NCBI RefSeq assembly: GCF_000149955.1
Contig: NW_017264845.1
Span: forward strand, 129,472-193,471
DNA length: 64,000 bases
Reading direction: 5' to 3'
Origin: Fusarium oxysporum f. sp. lycopersici 4287
Taxonomy: Eukaryota; Ascomycota; Sordariomycetes; Hypocreales; Nectriaceae
Shown: positions 42,850 through 53,958 of the stretch, in pieces
How positions within the stretch are numbered: the first letter of the stretch is position 1
Layout of the letters: each line of letters begins with the position of its first letter
Program-made: the position numbers and the translations under genes
The notes under the pieces: model-generated
What the model saw: the letters and a program-made list of their open reading frames with translations, nothing else
Database searches by the model: none
What the model was told of the DNA's origin: nothing

Positions 42850-44183
42850 GGTAAGCTTCTGATCTTCCTATTTGGAAATGACGAGGACTTTTGTTTGCGT
42901 TGGCTTGAGGCCCTTCAAGCTAACCTTGCCGCCAGATACAGCAATTTCTTTTCTTACCCAGATGCCCCTGATCTTCCACTGTTACTCCATAGAAAGATCA
43001 AGGATATCTCCCAAGGAGATCTCAACGTCTACGTCCTTACTGCCATAGTTCTAGGCCAAGATTACATATCGCCTTTTCCCAGAACTCAGTAGCCCCGCCC
43101 AAACCTAATAACTACCTTCTTCAGAGAGCTTTGGCAGATAGACGGCAGCCTGACCCGTATTATCCTGGTTTAAGGCAATAACCCCCTATTCTTATATATA
43201 GCGAGAGAGGTATCACTAATGTTATGGAGATCGGCGCCAATAATAAGGGGAGACTTAAGTGCCGCCTAGAAGGAGAAGTAGGTTTATTCTTCTAGCTCTA
43301 TCATAGTCCAGGTCCCAATCCCCAACGTATCTATATCAGCTAGATCAGAAATCAGCTTTAATATCCTTATAAGTAATAGTTTTACTAACAAATATACTTA
43401 TCCTAAGCTCCTAGTTTCGAGAATAGGCTGATCTCTCTTATCTTGCATATTATGGTTATTATACTAATGCCAGCATAGCCCTGGTCTATGCAATAAGCCG
43501 TCTTGCATATGCTTGCTCTGTCTTTAGCAAAAGATAAGTAGATATCGCCTAATATTCGGTAAGACTCGCCTATCTAGTCGGCCTAGAGCCAGGTAAACTA
43601 GTTACCCTATTTGCTTTGCAAATAGAAGATTTAACGACCTGAGGCATCCAGTAAGTATATTATCTTAAGAAATTACTCCTACATGGAGAGAGTGTTGCTT
43701 TAGAAGCCACCACAGTTATCATACTTAAGGTAGTCGATACTCCAATTAGCAAAGGTTTATGCATCTATTTCCTTATAGCTATGACTGCCAGGATACTTTC
43801 CGCACGTGAAGATGCCGTCATCACTATAGATGCCCACTTTGAGTCCCTTGGAGTGAATGTAAGAGGCCGTTGGGCGAGATACCACCAGGAAACCTGGTGT
43901 GATTTACCGCGAGCTTACTGTCTGCATCCGTCGTCAATCACCACGTAGTCATACCCAAGCTTAGCAAGACCAGGATAGATGAGGGCATTAGTGGTTGACC
44001 TAATCAGCTCGTCGCTCACGTTGAGTTTGAAGCTATTTCACGAATTCCAGCCTTTCCTAGGTCAGCACAAGTATTTGCAGCGGCATATTGTCGATAGCAC
44101 TCACCCATCTGTGGCTTTTGGGCCAAGAGCTTGGTCGCCAAGGCCACCCTTACTGATAAAAGAATGTAGATAATAGATCTCAT
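42850..44183 (-). pseudogene. Secreted GH27 alpha-galactosidase, relic
   Basis: Start at 44183 with a signal peptide (MRSIIYILLSVRVALA), then an intron whose removal gives MGWNS followed by TGA where family members have Trp. Further on are [33 protein letters not shown] and IDYLKYDNCGG, hallmark GH27 segments; the last contains the catalytic nucleophile Asp in the YLKYDNC context. The C-terminal beta domain (NYGSKDVDVEIS, VSLKGLKPTQTKVLV) ends near 42870. Several stops and at least one frameshift make it inactive. The enzyme would cut alpha-galactosides outside the cell. Its orientation matches the transporter relic next to it. Confidence 0.78.
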
Positions 44184-44335
44184 TGTGATTGACGAATTGA
44201 GCGAGGTGCAAGAAAAGGTTGATGCGAGATGGAAATCTTTGAAGCGTAATTTTCTGCCGTCAGATTAATTCGATGTCGCCGGACTATAACGTGATGCAAC
44301 ATGTCCGTTATTTCTTCCAAGTCGCCTGATACAAA

Positions 44336-44656
44336 GTGTGCAATTTTGGAGAGATCGACTTGGTGAACAACTGTTCGGACCAATTACCGCAGGAACACTA
44401 CTTTCTCATCGCAGGTGAATCGGCATATATGAGTATATTTGAGCAGACCACTGGACCAGAACAATGCTATAACTGCCAAGAGCTCAGTCACAAGGCATTC
44501 TCATGCAGTAAGAATCGAGTATATGCAAGGTGCGCCGCCGAAGGCCACCATCACAGTAAGTGCCAGGCACAGATACCCAGGTGCGCCCTCTGCAGCGGTT
44601 CGCATGAGTCATTTAGTAGAAATTGCCTGAAACTTTACCCTAGATGGCATAAGTAA
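44336..44656 (+). pseudogene. LINE ORF1 (gag-like zinc knuckles), 5'-truncated
   Basis: 106 codons with a perfect CCHC knuckle CYNCQELSHKAFSC, a second (ARCAAEGHHHSKC) that has lost its first Cys to Tyr, and a third CALCSGSHESFSRNC. This is the C-terminal end of fungal LINE ORF1 proteins, which bind the element's RNA. Confidence 0.7.
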
Positions 44657-46852
44657 GTTGTTGCAGGTAATTCAACTGAATGTGAGAAAGCAGGATATGG
44701 TACATGAGAGCCTCATGAACGATAAGCAACTTTAAGATTATGCAGCAATAGCGATCTAAGAGCCCCAGGCATACCAAAAGGACAGCAAGCTACTAACGGT
44801 CCCTATGGGATACCCCAGATGGGTTAAGATAGTCCCCACGGTTTAGAGAGAGGGCAGGTGGCCGATCCGAAGCATGTTGTAGGTAAACAAGGATGTGGAG
44901 GCAGAGCAGATACCGATCGAGACAGCGGATATGACGGCAGCCATCTTGCGACTCCCTGAGCGGCTGGTTCTGGTTGTTTCGGTTTATGTGCCAGGAGGAG
45001 ACGCCTAAGCTTTACAAGTCACCTGCAACGGTCTGCGTCAGGTCATCTCAGACGTAAGAGGACAAGCCGGTAGACTGGTGGACGTGGTAGTTGTCGGAGA
45101 CTTCAACCGACACGACCAGCTATGGGGAGGAGACGATATATCCTTGACGAGGCAAGGCGAAGCGGATCAGATTATCAATCTTGTGAATGAGTTTGAGCTT
45201 ATGAGCCTGCTCCCGAGAGGAACGAAGACGTGGAGCGGTGGAGATTTTGAGACGACAGTCGACCTGGTCTTCGCTTCCGCGGACCTAGCGTCTTCGACTG
45301 TCAAGTGTATGATACACGGTACAGAGCACGGGTCCGATCATCGTGCTATTGAGACCGAGTTCGACGTCTCCGTCCCGTTGCCCCAAGCTCAAGAACGGCT
45401 CTTACTCAAGAACGCACCATGGATGGAAATCAACGTTCGAATTGCCGCAGCATTAGGGTCCACGCTGGAGGAAGGTACCGTACAGCAGAAAACTGACAGG
45501 CTTATGGCAGTGGTGCTAGAGGCGGTTCGCGCTCTGACACCCAGAGCTAAGCCGTCACCCTATGCAAAACGCTGGTGGACCTCAGACCTCACGCAACTCC
45601 GGCAGATATATACACACTGGAGGAATCGCACCAGAGCATTGAGGCGAGCAGGATCGGCATGTCAGGAGCTTGGGGAGACGGCCAGGGGAGCAGCAAAACA
45701 GTATCATGATGCTATCAGACAGCAGAAAAAGACGCACTGGAATGAGTTTCTAGCTGACAACGACAACATCTGGAAGGCAGCAAAGTACCTCAAGTCTGGA
45801 GATGACAAAGCATTCGGCAAAGTGCCCCAACCTACAAGGGCCAACGGCACACGGACGACCAACAACATCGAACAGGCCGAGGAGATGTTAGCCAACTTTT
45901 TCCCTCCACTGCCGGAACACATCGAAGAGGAAGGGAAACGACCTCAGCGCGGAGCCGCCATCGTCATGCCAGACGTTACTATGGAGGAGGTAGAGCGACA
46001 GCTCTTCTCGGCAAAGGCGTGGAAAGCACCTGGCGAGGACGGACTACCCGCAGCAGTCTGGAAAGAGATCTGGCCCTCTGTTAAGCACCGAGTCTTCTCG
46101 CTGTTTCGTGCATCGCTAGAAGAAGGAGTGCTGCCGAATCAATGGAGACATGCTAAGATTATTCCACAGAAGAAGCCAAATAAAGAAAACTATTCGATCG
46201 CAAAGGCGTGGAGGCCCATATCGCTCCTATCTATCCTAGGCAAAGTATTAGAGGCAGTTGTCGCAGAACGGATCTCGCACGCTGTTGAGACACACGGATT
46301 ACTGCCAACAAACCACTTTGGAGCTCGCAAGCAGCGTTCCGCTGAGCAGGCCCTGATGCTGCTACAAGAGCAGATCTACGCCGCCTGGCGGGGACGGTGG
46401 ATCCTTAGCCTGGTGAGCTTTGACATTAAAGGAGCCTATAACGGAGTGTGCAAGGAGAGACTTATCCAAAGACTGAGAGCAAGGGGCATACCGGAAGATC
46501 TGCTTCGATGGATCGAAGTCTTTTGCTCGCATCGCACAGCGACTATTCAGATCAACGGACAGACATCCGAGATGCGAAGTCTACCACAAGCTGGGCTGCC
46601 ACAAGGCTCACCTCTGTCTCCGATTCTGTTTCTTTTCTTCAATGCAGACCTTGTACAGCGGCGCATCGATTGCTACGGGGGAGCGATAGCGTTTGTGGAC
46701 GATTTCACGGCGTGGGTGACAGGTCCAACGGCAGAGAGCAACCGTGATGGGATCAAAGAGATTATTAAGAAGGCACTGGACTGGGAAAGGAGAAGTGGCG
46801 CGACCTTCGAGGCAGAAAAGACGGCGATCATACACTTCACTCGGAAAGCATA
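44657..46852 (+). pseudogene. LINE ORF2: endonuclease and reverse transcriptase
   Basis: The endonuclease part starts at about 44660 ([16 protein letters not shown]) with several TAA/TAG stops, then is open from 45078 ([15 protein letters not shown], then [10 protein letters not shown]). The reverse transcriptase core follows: [59 protein letters not shown] and AFVDDFTAW (the [F/Y]xDD catalytic box). The frame runs to FTRKA at 46850, where element E3 is inserted; the apparent residues after that are transposon sequence. It nicks target DNA and primes cDNA synthesis in the family. Confidence 0.82.
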
Positions 46853-49065
46853 CCATCCACAACCCCTCTTTCGGCATAACCCCTCTTTCGGCAAGCAAAA
46901 TAAAAAAAGCTTCACCAAAACTCATCAACTTCACTTACACAAATATTGGCCAAAATAAATAGCTACTTGGAGGACAATGCCTTTACTGATTATAGAAATG
47001 ATTGGAGTTAACGATTGTAGCCCTCTAAGGCTGTGCGGGGTATGCGATGTATGCATACCGTGCTATGGAAATAGTGTTAATTCAATCATCAATTTCCTCA
47101 CCGCTCTTTTCTATGTTTTTTGGCATTTTTCTGCGACAACGACAAAAAAAATGCCTAGGTCGAGACTTCGATGGAAATATACCGAGGAAGACATGGCAGA
47201 GGCTATATTGGATGTTACTGATAATGGCTTTTCGCCCCCTCAAGCCGCTCATAGACGGGGAGTACCTCGGAGCACTCTAATAGACAGACTTAATGGCCGC
47301 GGGGCCGTGAAAGAGCAGATCCACCCTCATCGACGCTTGTCCAAAAGCCAAGAGGATAGGCTGGCTCTCTGGATTCTCCGTCAGGAGTCCTTGGGCTATG
47401 CTCCGTCCCACAGTCAGATCCGCGCTTGTGTCATGGGCTTGTTGAGGCAGCAGGGCGAACATCCCGACTTAGGACGCAACTGGGTGATCAAATTGATTAA
47501 TCGCCGCGCAGACCTAAAGACCAAGATGGGTAAACGTCAAGAAGCCAAGAGGTTCGACTCTTTCACACCTAGAGCGGTTCATTGGTACTTTGATATCCGG
47601 GATGGACAGTATGGCTGGATTAAGCCTGAAAACACCGTCAACGTTGATGAAGGCGGTATTATGACTGGTTTCGGTAAGCGCTTACCACTATTCCTTGACA
47701 GTGCTTGAGTTTTGACCGACTAATCCACTTCATTCAGGACTAGATAGCTTGGTTGTTGGAAGCGCGGACCCGAAACGCAAGGCCTTTCTCAAAGGACCAC
47801 AAACTCGGAATTGGACTTCATTCATCGAAGCTATCACTGCTGACGGCCGCGCTTTGACTCCTGGCATAATATTCAAAGGGAAACAACTCCAGAAACAGTG
47901 GTTTCTTGAGGAGTTCAAGCAGATAGCAGACTGGTATTACATAACTTCGCCCAACTGGTGGACTGATGACCACATAGGCATTGAATGGCTTGAAAGAGTT
48001 TATCTGCCCCAGACAACACCTGCCGACGAGTCAGACGCTAGACTGATCATTTTAGATGGTCACGGAAGCCATGCAACAGTATGTCCTCCATTTCCCCCAT
48101 CTCACGATCAGTGCTGAGTGGTGGAAGGATGAATGGATCGCCACGTGCTTTTTGAACAACGTTTCTTGCTGCTATCTACCAGCACACTGCTCTCATGGAC
48201 TCCAGCCACTGGATACTGGGGTATTTAACGCATTAAAGGTTATATATCGATAAGAGTTAGAAAAGTTCGCTTTATTAATTGATTCCACTCCAATAGACAA
48301 GGTTAATTTTATTAGGGCCTACGCTAAGGCTTGCTGAATTAGAATGACTAAGAAGAATATACTGTCTAGCTGGAGGGTCACTAGAAACTGGCCCATTTCA
48401 CGTGCAAAAGCATTACAGCACCCTGAAATCCAATAAGATAAGCCAAACGGCAGCCCAAGAGTGACTCCTGAACCCAGGCCATATCTTGGCTCGGACGATA
48501 CGCCACAGACGAGCCGTCAAATTCGTGATTGGCTTGAACAAAACATCAAAGACGCGGAGACGGTATAACGTGATAGCCAAGGGCTTTGAAGCTCACCAGC
48601 AGACAGTAGCGGCGCATACGCAGAGGATTGCCAGCCTAGAGGAAGAATTGGCTTGGCTGAAAAGAGGGAAGAAGAGGAAGGCGGTGCCGAATCCTAACAA
48701 ACGTTTTATGACTCTTGGAGAGACTCTAGCTGGTAAGGAGCCCATACCAGAAGGGGCGACTCGTTATACGCCTGTCGGGGTGGAATTTGTCTCTTCAAGC
48801 GAGCAAGAGTCAGAATCGGAGGCTGGTTCTGTCATCGAAGTCAGAGAGGAAAACATACCCCACCAACCAACCAGGCGGTCGCGGCGGATGGTGAAAAAAA
48901 CCAGAGTACAATAGATAAATCTACTTATGACTCATTAAATGAATGATTTTACGCATTTCTGTCAAATTGGTCAAATTCTGTGTAAGTGAAGTTGATGAGT
49001 TTTGGTAGAGCTTTTTTGATTTTGCCTGGCGAAAGAGGGGTGGTGGCGAGAGGGGTTGTGGATGG
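46853..49065 (+). mobile_element. Pogo/Fot-type transposon E3, 2213 bp, inside the LINE
   Basis: Inverted repeats of about 90 bp (~87 percent identical) start CCATCCACAACCCCTCT. The left arm contains AACCCCTCTTTCGGC twice, 17 bp apart. TA flanks both ends (46851-46852 and 49066-49067). The interior is a decayed transposase gene. Confidence 0.88.
47151..48914 (+). pseudogene. Pogo-type transposase of E3, with introns and stops
   Basis: Begins MPRSRLRWKYTEED with an N-terminal helix-turn-helix and CENP-B-like domain, and NVDEGG at the first Asp motif (47643-47660; Gly replaces the usual Thr). An intron at the gtaagc near 47674 with acceptor cattcag restores GLDSLVVG. Next are ILDGHGSHAT, a probable second intron, then HGLQPLDTGVF. 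In the next 200 bases the frame is cut by TAA (for CAA) and TGA (for TGG). From 48486 to 48914 a coiled Arg/Lys-rich tail remains open. It is inactive. Confidence 0.78.
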
Positions 49066-49145
49066 TATGACACTAAATCAGCCGTCAACGGAAGTGTTCC
49101 CCCGTATGTCATTTTCAAGAACCAGCCCGTTACCACCCGCATTTC
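49066..49145 (+). mobile_element. Probable short continuation of the LINE after E3
   Basis: Reading across the TA target joins FTRKA to a stretch ending PPYVIFKNQPV, which resembles the post-catalytic segment of Tad1 reverse transcriptases. It stops after about 25 codons. A 91-codon minus frame covers the same DNA, so the call is uncertain. Confidence 0.4.
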
Positions 49146-49722
49146 CTGATACCTCAGTGTCCGAAATGCATCGGAGTCTTTCGAATGATAGAGTTGTCAC
49201 TTTCCCTGTTAACTGAATAAAAGACTCCATTTCCGGTGGCTGAGGCTTGTCGCAAGATTGGATTTCCACGTATTGACCGCAAGCCGTCAGATTGTCATCA
49301 CGTTGTAATTGCTTCAGGAATACGAGATTGACTCTGGCTCCTTGCCGCGTCATGTTCTACGTAAGAAGTCGTGAAAAGGAGGTTTGAATATTCTCTTTGA
49401 GGTTACCATCGTGATAGCGCTTACGGAGTCCTACGGACTTCGAGTGCCAAGCCCGGCGAACATCGCCAAACCACCCCGGTTGATATCTATAGACCCTGGT
49501 TCCAGCTTACGTGTAGAACAGAAATGGTTGTAAGTCAGAACAGCAACTTGCGAATCTTTGCAGCTCTCTTAAGAATTATGAAAAGTTGAAGTATTAACGT
49601 AAACCTACCTACAGTGGCGTAGGCTATAAATCGCCCTTGCTCCCTTCTTGCTCTTAGGTAGTCTCAACAAAGACCAAGCAGATTCATACTCTCCCATCCA
49701 ATACTGTCTTTCTTCTGATTCA
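49146..49722. other. Intergenic, nothing certain
   Basis: A minus-strand 91-codon frame (49078-49353) reads like protein but shows no recognised domain. No other signal. Confidence 0.4.
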
Positions 49723-50984
49723 ATGTATTTCATCTTGTTGCTTTTTTTCTCGGGCATTGTCTTGGCCGCCCGCCTCTGGTTATATGCCCCAGACACGGAG
49801 CCGATGCTCGATACGCAGTGATCGGCATCGAAAAGGGCTCACTGCCTCCTCTTGACGACATCTGCTGCCTCAACGACTTTGAATGGGCTGCTCAGAATGT
49901 GCTCAACTCGAGCCTCTATGCTGCTCTGTCCGGTGGCGCTGGTACTGAAGGGTCGTAACGCATGAACCAGGAGGCATTCCAAGCGTACAGATTCCGCCCT
50001 CGCACCATGGTTGACATCCTGTCAGTCGACGAGACCTTTACGACACACATGTTGGGTTACAACTTTTCCCTGCCGTTTTTTATCACCTCTTGCGGTGGAG
50101 GCGGATACCTACACGAAGACGGCGAGTTAAACCTCATCAAGGGTGCCTCTAACCAGAATATTCTCTATATCGCCTCTATGAGCGCCTCCAAGAGCCAGGA
50201 GGAGATTGCCGACGCAGCAGCCGATGGCCAAGTCTACTTCCAGCAGTTCTACAACAAGGGCTGGGACGGTGCCAAGCTCAAAAGCTATCTCGATAGCGTC
50301 GAAAAGTACGGCGCCAAAGCGATTGCCTTTACTATTGATTCGGCTGGTGATGGTGACCGATGGAAGGCTGCCCGCTGGGGGGTGGTTCAACTGATTCTGC
50401 TGCTACGTGCATCACCTGGGATTACTACGACAAACTCAAGATCATAACAGACCTGCCTATTCTCTTGAAGGGCATCACTACCGCTGATGATGCCAAGAAA
50501 GCTATTGAACACGGCGTTGATGCTATTTACCTGTCAAATCACGGTGGGCGTCAGCTCGACGGAGCACCCTCTGGCTTCGAGACAGCGCTTGAGATGTATG
50601 TCCTAGTTAATCCAGCTTATTTGAACATGGAGCATCTTCTAACAAATTAAAACAGATTCCAGGAAGCACCTGGGGTCTTTCAGCAGATCGAGGTCTATGC
50701 CGACGGCGGTGTTCGGTCCGCGGGCGACGTCCTCAAGCTACTCGTGTTGGGTGTCAGAGCAGTCGGTGTCGGCCGTTCATTCATGTACTCTCTTGTCTAT
50801 GGGACTGATGGAGTTATCAAGGCTGCCGAGATCCTGAAGCATGAGCTAACCATCAATGCTCAGAATTTGGGCCTTGGTAATCTCGGCGATATCGATGGGA
50901 CATATGTAAGTAACAGTTGTTCCTTGTATGGAGTTATGCTAACATGTACCCCAGCTTCAAAGGAGGATGTTTCCGTCTTTGTAA
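49723..50984 (+). pseudogene. Secreted FMN-dependent 2-hydroxyacid dehydrogenase, broken
   Basis: Starts with a signal peptide (MYFILLLFFSGIVLAA). A frameshift near 49815 is followed by GSLPPLDDICCLNDFEWAA, an in-frame TAA at 49956-49958, then QAYRFRPRTMVDILSV. From 49962 the FMN_dh fold is clear: LPFFITSCGGGGYLHEDGE, IYLSNHGGRQLDG (substrate-binding His-Gly-Gly-Arg), EVYADGGVRSAGDVLKLL and AVGVGRSFMY. One G is missing near 50377-50384, shifting the frame. Two introns near 50597-50663 and 50909-50954 fit. The family oxidises L-lactate or similar acids; a secreted form would act outside the cell. At least three lesions indicate a pseudogene. Confidence 0.75.
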
Positions 50985-51569
50985 CAAGTATACCAATGGG
51001 TTGAGGTTTTACTATTAAGCTGGCGAGGGTTATCCAAGCCACCAATTCAAGCCACATTAATGCTTAAGAAGCATCATGTCGCAGTTAGATAGATAGATAG
51101 AGTTTATTACGCCCGGGAGAACGAATCTCATAGGACCAGTAGGTACCCTACTTCTCGTGCTAAGTCTTTTCCGTTTTAGTCTTGCTTGACTCTGTTTGAC
51201 ATGCCTGCTTGAATGCCGACTTCTTCAAGTGTTCATCATCCCATCTTCAGCAGCCAAAGCATGGTCTGTCAACTTGAGGCTATTCAATGCTAGTAGCCAA
51301 CTGTGATGTTAACTGGTATTAATATTTAATATGTTCTGTCTTCCCTTCTTAACTTAGTCTTCCCCTTGCCATCGCAAACTTAACTGTCGCTCGCACCGCC
51401 TCTAGGTTGGGTGCCCATTTAGGTCCATCTGCAGCCGACTTGCCACCCAGAAAGAAAGAAAAGTTTCCTATTATGCCTTACCCTACCCTGTCGCATAACT
51501 TCACGCTCCGTCTCCTATCTTGTGTATCGGAACAGGAAATATTCTATCGTCTCTGGTGCGCGTCTGCAC
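50985..51569. other. Intergenic, nothing recognised
   Basis: Short GATA simple repeat near 51090. No gene. Confidence 0.5.
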
Positions 51570-51866
51570 TCACATATGCCCCATGGTGAGGCCGTCGTCT
51601 TGGGATGGTATCCACATCATCTTGACCCTGTTATTTCCATTTCCCAGTCGCTTGACGTGCTCATAGATCTGACGAACGGTGACCTGGCCGGACTGCTGTC
51701 GCGGTCGCGTGATTGCTTTGAGTGAAGACTGGCTACTCAATAGTATAGTAAGGTCCCGACGTTGCAGATCATCGGGCATGCATCGCAATGCCATTGCTAT
51801 CGCCTCCAGCTCGGCCGTGTGCCGCGGAAAATATGACGTAGGACTACCGCGAAACAAATTATCCAC
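51570..51866 (-). pseudogene. LINE RNase H domain fragment
   Basis: 98 codons with AELEAIAMALR, a TILLSSQSSLKAI strand and PRQQSGQ...IYEHVKRL, then VKMMWIPSQ, the layout of the RNase H domain that ends Tad1-type LINE ORF2. It is truncated at both ends and oriented opposite to the LINE at 44.3 kb, so it belongs to another copy. Confidence 0.72.
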
Positions 51867-52354
51867 TAACTTAGTTTAGAGATTTTTAAGAATAGGGAAG
51901 GTAAAGTGCTCAGCGGTGCAGATATATGACTAGCATTTCCCCTGAGCTAAGGGACCACCAGGATACGCAGGTCCTCAGATATCTATATCAGACGCAATCA
52001 ATATAGATTCAGAAGGGCTTTAACAAGTAGAGTATATCGTCATATAATCTTAGTACTATTTGGCTCTCAGTTTTTCAAGCTTCACATTCTGTGCGTGACT
52101 TGATCTCTGCGCTAATTCCCATGTGCTGACCACCGAATCTAAACTACAGGCAGGAGTTACACTCACATTAAGTCTAAGATATCTGCAATGACTCAACCGC
52201 ATCCCAAGGTCCAAAAGATTCCATGTATACTCAGTTTCCGATAAAATCTTGAGTGTATTTAACTATCCGTTTGGTTTAGATCGAAGTATTGTTGGTAGTC
52301 ACAAGACAATAAAAACTCTTAGTCATCCTTAGCTTTCCCAACTTCCCCAAGTCA
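51867..52354. other. Intergenic, nothing recognised
   Basis: No gene or repeat recognised. Confidence 0.45.
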
Positions 52355-52990
52355 TCAAATGTTGATCACAACCTTCCCCAAGTTATGTTTCTTCCATTGA
52401 TACTGATAAGTGTCCTTGTTGTCATCAAAAGAAAAGACCTTAGAGTCAACAACGGGGTAGATCTTGGCCAAGTCAATTGCTCGATTCATTTCCACAAATT
52501 ATTGCTTAGATCAAACAAAAACACCTCGCACTATGCAGATATAGTTCAGGGCATCCATCAAAGGTGGTTGCTTGTCGCTATCAGCAGAAGTCAAGAATCC
52601 AATAATAGTGATAAGACCCTTAAGCTTGATAGCCTTGAATAATTGGGCGATGCCAGCGGTACTGCCGATGTCGAGAATATGATCGAATCCAAGGCCTCCA
52701 CGAGTCAGGGCATGAGCCAACTCGCCCTAACTAGAATCCTTTCGGTAGTTAATAATATAACTAGCACCAAGCTCCTTGAGAGTTTCAGCCTTCTCATTCG
52801 ATGGCATAGTGGAAACAACAGTGGCAACTGCGGCAGCAGCAAATTGAATTGCAGCCAAGCCGGCGCCACCTGTTCCCTGGGTCAAAACCCAATCACCAGC
52901 CTTGATTGCCTTAGAATGGATAATAACTAGGATCAAGAAAACCACCCTTAGGGTCCCGAGTCAGACCTAATGTAGCACTGTACATAGCTT
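52355..52990 (-). pseudogene. Zinc-type alcohol dehydrogenase / quinone oxidoreductase relic
   Basis: Minus-strand frame with KAGDWVLTQGTGGAGLAAIQFA (the Rossmann segment of MDR enzymes), ELGASYIINYRKDSS, then TAG where family members have Trp, then FDHILDIGSTAGIAQ and LINYI-like C-terminal parts. TGA and TAA follow where Gly and Gln are expected. The C-terminus DTYQYQWKKHNLGKVVI ends the frame at 52355. Upstream about 60 residues, including the catalytic-domain end, are deleted. The gene is dead. Confidence 0.75.
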
Positions 52991-53020
52991 CATTTTGCAA
53001 CCAGGTTGAAAATAGGGGGT

Positions 53021-53958
53021 ATATCACATCGTATAATCCTCGGCCTATGTGACCCTCAGGGTAATTGAAGGGTCGTTAGGAGAATCTCGTCATAGTAGGT
53101 AAATACGAACCTATCAAACGATAAAAACTAGTTCATCATTTAGGAAAAAATCAAGAGCTTCAATGTAGTTAAAATCCCTTATTGAATGTGATACCCGAGA
53201 CGGTGTGCTGCTTTGACCTACAGCCCTTTTGAGTAGTATCTAGTAGGGTTAGAGATGACATCGCTCTGCGAATTCAACTGCTTGGCATGTGCTTCTGTTT
53301 TGCGCTAAGTTTTGCAAGAAACATGGGGGCAAACAGATGACGCTAGGGCAAGGATGGTACTTGAAGATTGTCACGCTGTTGGTGGTGGGGGCTGTGAAGT
53401 TGGCGGTGTGGAGGGTGCAGCTTCATTGGTTTGAAAGGGCCGCCAATGTATGAGTCGTTTGCGCCCGCAAAGAGGGTCGTCGTGGTGGGCTTGGTTCTTG
53501 TCGCCGTGTGGGAGGTCTGGTCTCGGCCGGGTGAAGCCGAAACGGTAAAATTCGCGGATCGCCAGTGGTTCCGACGAAGGCGCCCCCTCTACACCGATCT
53601 GCATGTCTAATTGGCCCCCCCTTGCGGCTACCCCGTGGGGAACTAATTTGAAGGCGGACGTAGTACAGCACCATTGACATCAATACACTGTATTAGTGAC
53701 GTCTTGCACTAATCTGAACCTGGCGAATATGCGAGGATACCTTATTAGGGGGGCTGCAAGTCGCCCAAGGCCACTTGACTAGCAAAAGTCGGATTGATTT
53801 GCAAAAGAAATCAAGGTTCCTCAGTTTAGGCAAAGGTCTTACGAGAGTGTATATACCCTTGTTTCAGTAAATAACTACACCTACTATGATAAAGGATATT
53901 ATAACCCTGCTTGCAACTCCGCTTCATCGCCAAATTAATGAGATGATTACAATTTGAG
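53021..53958. other. Intergenic, nothing recognised
   Basis: Frames at 53371-53683 on the minus strand are Pro/Arg-rich shadows of a G-rich stretch. Confidence 0.45.

Larger units (their letters stand above)
44336..46852 (+). mobile_element. Tad1-like LINE, left part
   Basis: Contains a gag-like zinc-knuckle frame, a degraded endonuclease and a reverse transcriptase in the order of Tad1-clade LINEs. It is cut at 46850 by pogo element E3 and appears to go on for a short distance after 49066. The 5' end is truncated and no 3' tail was found. Confidence 0.8.

Noticed and set aside
42817..43092. 91-codon plus-strand frame
   Set aside because: Shadow of the C-terminal domain of the GH27 relic on the minus strand.
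53371..53683. Two overlapping Pro/Arg-rich minus frames
   Set aside because: Low-complexity translation of a G-rich plus strand; no domain.
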